A stretch of 64,000 nt of DNA. It comes from Microbacterium dauci (GTDB lineage Bacteria > Actinomycetota > Actinomycetes > Actinomycetales > Microbacteriaceae). The stretch is taken from assembly GCF_030065535.1 (NCBI RefSeq), contig NZ_JASJND010000001.1:372001-436000 (forward strand), in the 5' to 3' direction. Made by a program: the position numbers and the translations under genes. The notes under the pieces are model-generated. The model made no database searches and had not been told where the DNA came from. It saw nothing but the letters and a program-made list of their open reading frames with translations. Below, piece by piece: positions 44,535-51,609 of the stretch (position 1 is the stretch's first letter; the number at the start of each line of letters is the position of its first letter).

Positions 44535-45824
44535 GTGACCGAGCTCGGCTACCAGACAGGCGCAATCCCCGGATGGTCTTCGCTGGTCGAGGAGACGCAC
44601 GAGTCGAACCCGGATCTGATGTGGCCGCACTCGATCGACATCTTCGATCGCATGCGGTCCGAGGACTCGCAGGTCGGGTCGGTGCTCCGCGCGGTCGTGC
44701 AGCCGATCCTCTCCACGGAGTGGGTCATCGACCGTGCAGGCGCGCACCCCGAGCACGCTCAGCACATCGCGACCGACTTTGGGCTGCCGATCAAGGGGCA
44801 GGCGTTCGAGGCCCCGCTGCGCACCAAGGATCGGTTCTCGTGGAGCGATCACCTTCGGCTCGCGCTGCTCGAGCTCGTCTTCGGTCACTCCTTCTTCGAG
44901 CAGGTGTACCGCACCGACGGCACGGGCCTCGCCCACCTGTCGAAGCTGGCATGGCGTCCGCCGCGCACGATCGCGGATGTCCACGTCGCGAAGGACGGCG
45001 GCCTCGAGTGGATCGAGCAGCGGGCACCCGTAGGCGGCAAGAACGTCCGAATCCCCGTGCGCCGGCTCGTCGCATACGTCAACGAGCGCGAGGGCGCGAA
45101 CTGGCTCGGCCGGTCCCTGCTGCGCAACGCGTACAAGAACTGGCTACTGAAGGACCGGTACCTGCGCGTGCAGGTCATCGCCGGGGAGCGGAACGGCCTC
45201 GGCATGCCGCTGTACGAGGGCGCTCCGCTGCCCTCCGGTGTGTCGATGACGCCCGACGAGGCGCGAGCCTGGCTCGAGGCGGAGCGCACGTCAGGCCTGA
45301 CCGTCGCGAAGCAGGCGAAGTCGGGCATCGAGTCCGGCGTCTCCATCCCCAACGGTGCGAAGTTCACGTTCAAGGGTGTCGAGGGAACCGTCCCCGACAT
45401 GGACAAGCCGATCCGGTACCACGACGAGCAGATCGCGCGCGCCGTGCTCGCGCACTTCCTGAACCTCGGGACCGAGACCGGCTCGTGGGCGCTGGGCTCG
45501 ACGTTCGCGGACTTCTTCACCAATTCGCTCAACGCGGTCGCGCAGCACATCGCAGCGATCACGCAGGCCCACGTCATCGAGGACCTCGTCGACGCGAACT
45601 GGGGCCCGACGATGCCGGCACCCCGGATCGTGCCGGCCAAGATCGGCGCGAAGCACCCCGCGGTCGCAGAGTCGATCAAGCAGCTCCTCGACAGCGGCGC
45701 GATCGAGCCGGACGAAGCGCTCGAGGCCGACGTGCGCGCGTCGTACAACCTCCCGGTGAAAGACACCGCGACCAGACGTGAGCTGCCCCGGCGCTCCGAG
45801 ACGACCTCGAGGGAGGACGCATGA
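44535..45824 (+). CDS. Portal protein, DUF935-like
   Basis: 429 residues. Forms the dodecameric vertex channel. LLELVFGHSFFEQVYR, VNEREGANWLGRSLLRNAYKNWLLKD and HDEQIARAVLAHFLNLG match DUF935 (Mu gp29-like) portals. GTG 44535 follows a perfect AGGAGG at 44524-44529; an upstream ATG at 44487 inside terminase lacks this. Confidence 0.88.
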   Translation: MTELGYQTGAIPGWSSLVEETHESNPDLMWPHSIDIFDRMRSEDSQVGSVLRAVVQPILSTEWVIDRAGAHPEHAQHIATDFGLPIKGQAFEAPLRTKDRFSWSDHLRLALLELVFGHSFFEQVYRTDGTGLAHLSKLAWRPPRTIADVHVAKDGGLEWIEQRAPVGGKNVRIPVRRLVAYVNEREGANWLGRSLLRNAYKNWLLKDRYLRVQVIAGERNGLGMPLYEGAPLPSGVSMTPDEARAWLEAERTSGLTVAKQAKSGIESGVSIPNGAKFTFKGVEGTVPDMDKPIRYHDEQIARAVLAHFLNLGTETGSWALGSTFADFFTNSLNAVAQHIAAITQAHVIEDLVDANWGPTMPAPRIVPAKIGAKHPAVAESIKQLLDSGAIEPDEALEADVRASYNLPVKDTATRRELPRRSETTSREDA

Positions 45825-47095
45825 CCATCAACGTCAAGGCACCGAACCGGTACTGGGGCGCGGCGACGCCGCCCCAGTCCAAGCGGGACTTCTTCAACGC
45901 CGTCACCTCACCGCCCGCTGCGGACGGCAGCACGGTCGCCACCATCCGCATGTACGGACCGATCGACAGCTGGGGCGGTTGGTGGGGGATCTCCGCGAAG
46001 GACATGGGCGAAGTGCTCGACGCGCTCCCCGACACCGTCGACCGCATCATTCTCCGCATCAACTCGCCCGGAGGCGAGGTGTTCGAGGCGATGACGATCC
46101 TCAATATGCTCCGAGCCCACAAGGCCAACGTCACAGCGGTCGTCGATGCGCTCGCCGCCTCTGCGGCGTCGTTCATCGCCGCGGGCTGTGACGACACGGT
46201 GATGTCGCCGGGCACGCAGATGATGATCCACTCGCCGCTGGTCTTCACCTACGGGAACGCCGAGGAGCTGCGGAAGGACGCGCAGATCCTCGACGGCATC
46301 CAGGACTCGATCATCGAGATCTACGCGGCGAAGGCAGGGGAGAAGGCGGCCGCCACCGACTGGGCGCAGCTGCTCGCAGACGAGACCTGGTACACCGCCG
46401 AGAAGGCGGTCACGCAGGGCCTCGCGGATCGTGTCGCCACCATCCCGAACGCCGGCGAGACCCAGACCGTCGGCGCGGACGACGAGGACGAAGACGACGA
46501 CCTCGTCATCGTCACCGTCCCCGTCGAGGACGCCACCCCGACGCGCCCCATGCTGTTCGCCGCGCGCACCGCGGCCACCATGCCCCCGGTATCGACCGAG
46601 CCGGGTACCCCCAACCGGAAGGAGACGCTCGACATGAGCGACACCCCCCTGGCTGACATCCGCGAGCGGCTCGGCATCCCCGCCGACTCGACCGACGAGC
46701 AGCTGCTCGCCGCCGTCGAGGAGCTCTCGGTCCGCGCAGCCGTCACCACCCCGCCGAGCATCCCCGCCGGCACCCAGCTGATCGACTCCACCGTGCTGGA
46801 GCAGATCCAGAACCAGGCATCGCAGGGCGCCCAGGCGCTCGCGACCCAGACCGAGGAACGCCGCACCCGCGTCCTCGATCAGGCACTCGCCGAGGGCCGC
46901 ATCACCGCGGCATCGCGTGCGACCTGGGCGGCCCTGCTCGAGACCAACGAGACGGGCACCACGGAGGCGCTCAACAGCCTCCCGAAGAACACCGCGCTGC
47001 CGGTCGTGGAGCTCGGCTTCTCCGACACCGTCAACAGCGCCGACGACGCGCTCTACGCGAAGGCGTGGGGCAACGACGACACGAAGGAGGCCTGA
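45821..47095 (+). CDS. ClpP-type prohead protease with scaffold-like C-terminus
   Basis: 424 residues. A ClpP/SppA-fold protease (residues 35-215) has NSPGGEVFEAM, probable nucleophile Ser114 in LAASAASF and His137 in MIHSP. An acidic linker (EDEDDD) precedes a helical, Gln/Glu-rich tail like a scaffold. An in-frame start at 46634 probably makes the scaffold alone. ATGA overlap with the portal gene. Confidence 0.9.
   Translation: MTINVKAPNRYWGAATPPQSKRDFFNAVTSPPAADGSTVATIRMYGPIDSWGGWWGISAKDMGEVLDALPDTVDRIILRINSPGGEVFEAMTILNMLRAHKANVTAVVDALAASAASFIAAGCDDTVMSPGTQMMIHSPLVFTYGNAEELRKDAQILDGIQDSIIEIYAAKAGEKAAATDWAQLLADETWYTAEKAVTQGLADRVATIPNAGETQTVGADDEDEDDDLVIVTVPVEDATPTRPMLFAARTAATMPPVSTEPGTPNRKETLDMSDTPLADIRERLGIPADSTDEQLLAAVEELSVRAAVTTPPSIPAGTQLIDSTVLEQIQNQASQGAQALATQTEERRTRVLDQALAEGRITAASRATWAALLETNETGTTEALNSLPKNTALPVVELGFSDTVNSADDALYAKAWGNDDTKEA
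46634..47095 (+). CDS. Nested in-frame scaffold protein (candidate)
   Basis: 153 residues from an internal ATG in the protease gene. GGAAGGAG lies 9 bases upstream, and the sequence then begins as a normal N-terminus (MSDTPLADIRERLGIP). This is the lambda C/Nu3 arrangement: a protease-scaffold fusion plus free scaffold. Confidence 0.6.
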   Translation: MSDTPLADIRERLGIPADSTDEQLLAAVEELSVRAAVTTPPSIPAGTQLIDSTVLEQIQNQASQGAQALATQTEERRTRVLDQALAEGRITAASRATWAALLETNETGTTEALNSLPKNTALPVVELGFSDTVNSADDALYAKAWGNDDTKEA

Positions 47096-47096
47096 C

Positions 47097-47459
47097 ATGG
47101 CCGACCACATCCACCTCTTCGAGCCCGGCGCGAAGGTCACCTTCACCGCCAGCGACGAGATCACCGGAGGCCGCCTCGTCGAGGTGACCGGAAACCGCGA
47201 GGTCGCCCACGCCGCCGCGAATAGCGTCAAGGTCGTCGGAGCCGCGGCACGCGACACGAAGGACGGCGAAGACGTCCTCGTGCTGCGCGGCGGCATCCAG
47301 AACCTCGTCGCCTCCGCCGCGATCGCGGTCGGCACCCGGATCAAGGCGGCCGCGGCCGGCAAGATCCAGGCCGTCGGCGCCGGCGAGAACGGCATCGGCA
47401 TCACCCTGACCACCTCCACCGCGGCGGACCAGCTGGTCCAGGTCGCGCTCGACCAGTAA
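47097..47459 (+). CDS. Capsid decoration protein, DUF2190-like
   Basis: 120 residues, beta-rich with repeated Ala/Val/Gly: FEPGAKVTFTASDEITGGRLVEV, VLRGGIQNLVASAAIAVG. Matches small DUF2190-type proteins found between protease and capsid genes. AGGAGG six bases before the ATG. Confidence 0.75.
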   Translation: MADHIHLFEPGAKVTFTASDEITGGRLVEVTGNREVAHAAANSVKVVGAAARDTKDGEDVLVLRGGIQNLVASAAIAVGTRIKAAAAGKIQAVGAGENGIGITLTTSTAADQLVQVALDQ

Positions 47460-47469
47460 GGACATCGAG

Positions 47470-48393
47470 ATGAGTTCCCTCACCTACCCGGTGCCCGCGA
47501 TCGACAACACCGAGGACCTCAGCACCGAGCAGATCCACCAGCTGCTCCGCTCCCAGTCCGCGATCGCTCGACGCGTCCGCACCCTCGCCGCACAGCGCTT
47601 CATCTCCGACGCGCTGCTCAAGGGCCGCTTCCGCAGCATCGGCGGATCCGTGCTCTACGAGAACGGTGACCCGCTGTTCGCGCCGGACGACCCCGAGTCG
47701 ATCCAGCCCGGCGGCGAGTACCCGCGCTCGCAGGTCACCGCCGGCGACCTCGCCGCCGCGAAGGTCGACAAGTGGGGCCGCGACTCCCCGGTCACCGACG
47801 AGTCGATCAAGCGCCGCGGCATCGACGTCGTCAACCGCGCGCTCCTGCAGCTCGTCAACCGCATGGTGAAGTTCGTCGACTCCGCCTCCCTCGGCGTGAT
47901 CGCATCGAAGATCACCGCGACGGTCACGTCGCCCGGTCAGTGGACCGCGGACGTCGCGAACATCGTGCTGTCGGTCGAGCTCGCCAAGGCGCAGGCCGAG
48001 GAATCGGGCGAGGGTCACACCCTCGACACGATCGTCCTCACACCCACCGCCTACGCGAAGGTCATGGCGCAGTTCCTCAAGGCGGGCCTCCTCCCGCGCG
48101 AGGCCGCCAACCCGCTCATCACCGGCGCGTGGCCGACCGTCCTCGACCTCATCTGGCTGCGCTCGCCGCACGTGCCCACCACGGCACCGCTGCTGGTGAA
48201 CAGCGACGAGCTCGGCGGCATGGCCGACGAGGACCTCGGTGGTCCCGGTTACTCGAAGTCCCTCCCGGGCGTCGAGACCAAGTCCATCCGCGAGGAGAAG
48301 ACCGACAGCTACCTGCTGCGGTCCCGCCGCGTCACGGTTCCCATCGTGACCGACGCCACCGCGGGCGTCACGATCACGGGAACGGGGCTCTGA
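47470..48393 (+). CDS. Major capsid protein
   Basis: 307 residues, HK97-fold candidate by position and layout: N-terminal arm, then a beta domain with SIGGSVLYENGDPLFAPDD, a central VDSASLGVIASKITATV helix and C-terminal VETKSIREEKTDSYLLRSRR. Ends sharing a base with the next ATG. Confidence 0.85.
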   Translation: MSSLTYPVPAIDNTEDLSTEQIHQLLRSQSAIARRVRTLAAQRFISDALLKGRFRSIGGSVLYENGDPLFAPDDPESIQPGGEYPRSQVTAGDLAAAKVDKWGRDSPVTDESIKRRGIDVVNRALLQLVNRMVKFVDSASLGVIASKITATVTSPGQWTADVANIVLSVELAKAQAEESGEGHTLDTIVLTPTAYAKVMAQFLKAGLLPREAANPLITGAWPTVLDLIWLRSPHVPTTAPLLVNSDELGGMADEDLGGPGYSKSLPGVETKSIREEKTDSYLLRSRRVTVPIVTDATAGVTITGTGL

Positions 48394-48647
48394 TGGCTGC
48401 GAAGAACCGCCACCGCGTCACCGCCGTGATGATCGTCGCGAAGGTGCCGGGCGCGCAGGGCGGTGAGGCGTACTTCCGCCGAGGCCGCTTCCTGCCCGAC
48501 TCGGTCACCAACGACGAGGTCAAGCGCCTCAAGGGGCTCGGCCTCATCGAGACCGTGAAGGTCGAGGACCAGCCGGACCAGGCCGCGGCCGCCGCTGCTC
48601 AGGCAGCTGCGGGTACGCCCGCTCAGCAGACGCCGCCGGCGTCCTGA
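48393..48647 (+). CDS. Small head protein
   Basis: 84 residues: NRHRVTAVMIVAKVPG, EAYFRRGRFLPDSVTNDEVKRLKGLGLIE, then an Ala/Gln-rich tail. Similar short proteins follow capsid genes in actinophages. Role unknown. Confidence 0.6.
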   Translation: MAAKNRHRVTAVMIVAKVPGAQGGEAYFRRGRFLPDSVTNDEVKRLKGLGLIETVKVEDQPDQAAAAAAQAAAGTPAQQTPPAS

Positions 48648-48677
48648 CGCACCGCAACACCGACGAGACAGGGGGCG

Positions 48678-49049
48678 ATGATGGCGATCACATTCGCTGA
48701 GATCTCCGAGGACGAGGAGCTGGGCCGAAGGGTCCTCTCTCGTGCTCGGCTCATCGCTCCCTGTCTCGACTCACTCGACCCGGACACAGAGCCGGGGCGG
48801 GACGCGATCGCGATCCTCCGCGGCGTGGTCGCGGAGCTTCCCGCGACGGGTCAGTCCCGGATGCGGTCGCTGAGTCGGAACGGGACGGCGATCACGCTCG
48901 CCGCGATCGCGTCCGCCTTCGAGGGGGACGCCGAGGCGAGCCTCCGTGCGATCTGCGGTGCCGTGACAAACGGCGGCGCCCAGCCGCGCGGGTCGTTCCC
49001 TGCGACCTCGCCGATCGCGGGGCTGTGGCCCGAGGGGCGCTACTCGTGA
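48678..49049 (+). CDS. Head-tail connector (adaptor) candidate
   Basis: 123 residues, helical, with a Met-Met start after AGGGGG. Size and place after the capsid fit the gp6/gp15-type adaptor. Sequence evidence alone is modest. Confidence 0.6.
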   Translation: MMAITFAEISEDEELGRRVLSRARLIAPCLDSLDPDTEPGRDAIAILRGVVAELPATGQSRMRSLSRNGTAITLAAIASAFEGDAEASLRAICGAVTNGGAQPRGSFPATSPIAGLWPEGRYS

Positions 49050-49372
49050 GCTGGTTCGATGCGGTCTTCTTCCCGCACAAGGTGAGCATCCGCGCGTACC
49101 GCAACACCCGCGGGCACGGCGAGAACCACGCGGCCGCGAAGACGGTCGCCGCCGAGGTGCGGGACGAGGCGGAGCTCATCCGCACGCCAGAGGGATCCGA
49201 GGTCGTCTCGTCGAGTCGCGTGACCGTGGGGCTCGACGTCCTTGCGCCGCACAAGTCGCTCGTCACCGTGTGGCCGGGGACGCCGGCGCAGCGGGAGGCG
49301 ACCGTGCTGCGGGTCGCGCGCGAGGAGAACCCTCCGCCGCTCCCGTCGCATCAGATCCTCTACCTCGAGTGA
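49046..49372 (+). CDS. Head closure (stopper) candidate
   Basis: 108 residues, beta-rich: FPHKVSIRAYRNTRG...VTVGLDVLAPHKSLVTVWPG. Fits the head-closure slot by size and order. GTG in a GTGA overlap. Confidence 0.6.
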   Translation: MSWFDAVFFPHKVSIRAYRNTRGHGENHAAAKTVAAEVRDEAELIRTPEGSEVVSSSRVTVGLDVLAPHKSLVTVWPGTPAQREATVLRVAREENPPPLPSHQILYLE

Positions 49373-49382
49373 GGGGGCGCTC

Positions 49383-49703
49383 ATGAAGATGCACGTGCCG
49401 ATCCTGTCGGCCGCGGAGCAGGGTGCTCGCGACGGTGTCCGCAAGGCGGTGCGGGAGATCCTGAAGCGGTCGAACGACCTCGCACCGAAGGACGACGAGG
49501 ACCTCGTGAAGTCGGGCGGCATCCGCATGGACGATCTCACCGGGCAGGCGTCCTACACGGCGCCGCACGCGCTGTGGCAGCACGAGAACCTCGACTACGA
49601 GCACGCCGACGGCGGGCAGGCGAAGTTCCTCGAGACGGCCGCGCTGCAGGTCGACGTCGAGGCGATGATCGCCGCGGGCATCGCGGAGGCGCTCCGTGAA
49701 TGA
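49383..49703 (+). CDS. HK97 gp10-like tail-completion candidate
   Basis: 106 residues, with ASYTAPHALWQHENLDYEHADGG, a pattern common to phage neck/minor proteins of this slot. GAGGGGG before ATG 49383. The next gene overlaps by 8 bases. Confidence 0.6.
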   Translation: MKMHVPILSAAEQGARDGVRKAVREILKRSNDLAPKDDEDLVKSGGIRMDDLTGQASYTAPHALWQHENLDYEHADGGQAKFLETAALQVDVEAMIAAGIAEALRE

Positions 49704-50118
49704 TGACCAGCTGACCGACCGGCTCTGTGAGCTTCTCGGCCTGGTGCCCACGTTCGTGTGGGAGACCGACCCTGACGCGGTGATCCCGCCCGGCTCGGTC
49801 GAGATCTTCTACGGCGCGATCCCGCCCGAGGCTGATCGAGCGATCGGCGTCCGGGTCTACGGCATCAGCAGCGACAACGAGAACACCGTCCGCGGACGCC
49901 GTGCGCAACTGCGCACCCGAGGCCGCCGCGGCAGCAAGAACGACGCCGACCAGATCGCGTCGACCGCTCGCACATTCCTCACCGGCATCGTCCGGCGGAA
50001 CGGGATCAGCTCGATCACCGATCCCTCCTTCTCCCTGCTCGGCGACGACGGCAACGGTCGTCAGGAGCGCACCGACAACTTCACCGTCATCCTCGACAAC
50101 CTGGAGGCATTCTCATGA
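49696..50118 (+). CDS. Tail terminator candidate
   Basis: 140 residues from GTG 49696. EIFYGAIPPEADRAIGVRVYGISSDNE and a late DPSFSLLGDDGNGRQERTDNF match the DUF3168-like tail terminators ahead of the tube gene. Its stop overlaps the next ATG. Confidence 0.65.
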   Translation: MNDDQLTDRLCELLGLVPTFVWETDPDAVIPPGSVEIFYGAIPPEADRAIGVRVYGISSDNENTVRGRRAQLRTRGRRGSKNDADQIASTARTFLTGIVRRNGISSITDPSFSLLGDDGNGRQERTDNFTVILDNLEAFS

Positions 50119-50873
50119 CCAACCCCGTTTCGCTCCCCGCCGGCGCGACGCTCGGCAAGAGCTTCGAGCACGGCCTCGACGTCAACCTCGGCACCTACGG
50201 CGCGCCCGTCTGGCAGCCGATCCGCCGGATCTCCGGCTGGGCGCCGACGTACCCGCCCGTCACGACCGACGTCGCCACCTACGACGACCTCGGCAGCCCC
50301 AACGAGGACGTCTCCGGCCGCGGCTTCGCGACCGCGTTCACTGTCCAGGGCAACCGTCTCCTCAGCACCGGGCTCTACCTGCCCGAGCTCGAGAAGATTC
50401 TCGCCGCGGCGAAGGCCAAGGGCGAGGGCGCGATCCTCGACGTCCGCTGGTACCACAAGCCCGAGAACGGCACCCCGAACCCGAACGACGCCGGCCGCGC
50501 GTACGTACGGGTCGAGGCGTCCCGTCAGAACACCGGCAACGCGGAGAACGAGGTCTACTCGGTCACCCTCACCGGCAAGGGATCGTTCGAGCCGATCGCG
50601 AACCCGTTCACCGGGTGGGGCGAGACGATCCCGGTCCTCTCGTCCGTGACCCCGCCGACCGCGGGTGACGGCGAGATGGTCACCATCACCGGCGCCGGGT
50701 TCCTCGGCGCGACGGCGGTCACGGTCGACGGCGACCCCGTCCCGGAGTTCGTCGTCGTGAACGCGTCGACGATCATCGCGACCCTGCCCACCGGTGACGC
50801 CGGCGCGGTGCCCGTGATCGTGACGACCCCGGCCGGTCCCTCGACCGCGCTGGTCTACACGCGCGGCGCGTGA
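50115..50873 (+). CDS. Major tail (tube) protein with C-terminal TIG/Ig-like domain
   Basis: 252 residues. Tube domain about 1-165 (GWAPTYPPVTTDVATYDDLG, VYSVTLTGKGSFEPIA). A TIG/IPT fold of about 80 residues follows (SSVTPPTAGDGEMVTITGAGFLGATAVTVDG). Such Ig-like domains decorate the tail surface and may bind cell-wall sugars. Confidence 0.83.
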   Translation: MTNPVSLPAGATLGKSFEHGLDVNLGTYGAPVWQPIRRISGWAPTYPPVTTDVATYDDLGSPNEDVSGRGFATAFTVQGNRLLSTGLYLPELEKILAAAKAKGEGAILDVRWYHKPENGTPNPNDAGRAYVRVEASRQNTGNAENEVYSVTLTGKGSFEPIANPFTGWGETIPVLSSVTPPTAGDGEMVTITGAGFLGATAVTVDGDPVPEFVVVNASTIIATLPTGDAGAVPVIVTTPAGPSTALVYTRGA

Positions 50874-51280
50874 GCACGGTCGACTTCACGGCGTGGGTCA
50901 TCCCACCGCTCGTTCTGACGCTGGGCGACCAGGCCTACACGGTCCAGCCGCCCAGCGTCGAGCGGGCGAAGATGATCTTCGCCGCGGCCGCGCGGGCAGA
51001 GGTCAACCTCGGGCTCACCCCTGGGCCTCTGCCCGCCGAGCTCGACGAGATTCTCGACGCGATCGGCACGTCCCACCCGGCCCTCGGCGATAAGGTCTTC
51101 GAGCAGATGGCGGCCGACGAAGTGCCCGTCGAGACGATCGACCGGCTGTCGTACTACGCGACGTTCTACTGGGCGCGCGGGGCCGACTACGCGGGAGCGC
51201 TCGCCCAGCTGCTCTGGGGCATCCGCGACCTCGGGAGCGGCGCGGCTGAGGCGGGTGAGGGGGAGGCCCCAAAAGCCTGA
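50870..51280 (+). CDS. Tail assembly chaperone, short (G-type) form
   Basis: 136 residues, ending EGEAPKA. Short product of the tail chaperone gene. GTG in a GTGA overlap with the tube gene. The slippery heptamer C-CCA-AAA at 51268-51274, three codons from the end, permits the long form. Confidence 0.85.
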   Translation: MSTVDFTAWVIPPLVLTLGDQAYTVQPPSVERAKMIFAAAARAEVNLGLTPGPLPAELDEILDAIGTSHPALGDKVFEQMAADEVPVETIDRLSYYATFYWARGADYAGALAQLLWGIRDLGSGAAEAGEGEAPKA

Positions 51281-51606
51281 CGACGGCGGAGGACTACGCA
51301 CCGTACGGCATCGGCACCCCCGACGCTGACGGGTGGTATCCGGACTACCGGATCCCCGCAGACCTCCGCCCCGCCGCGCCAGCCGCTGCGACCTCGGCAC
51401 CGAAGGAGCAGGGGGAGACGCTCAACGTCTCGATCCTCGATCTCCTCACGCACTGGCGGCTCGTGGAGGCCGACCTGGCCAAGGAGTACGGCGTCGATCT
51501 GTGGGACCCCGCGATCCTCGCCCGACCCTGGCCGGGCATCCGCACCATGATCTTCTCGCTCCTCGACAGCCCGACACGGCTGAGGGCGGTCCTGACCCGG
51601 AGGTGA
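50870..51606 (+). CDS. Tail assembly chaperone, -1 frameshift (GT-type) fusion
   Basis: Frame 0 to 51274, then -1 re-reading base 51274, continues 110 codons to TGA 51604-51606, giving about 245 residues. The extension is coherent (YAPYGIGTPDADGWYPDYR, LTHWRLVEADLAKEYGVDLW). The region immediately before the tape measure is where this frameshift is universal in siphoviruses. Confidence 0.85.
51268..51274 (+). promoter_or_regulatory. Slippery heptamer CCCAAAA
   Basis: In frame 0 it reads C CCA AAA, a canonical X-XXY-YYZ -1 signal. Confidence 0.85.
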
Positions 51607-51609
51607 CCG

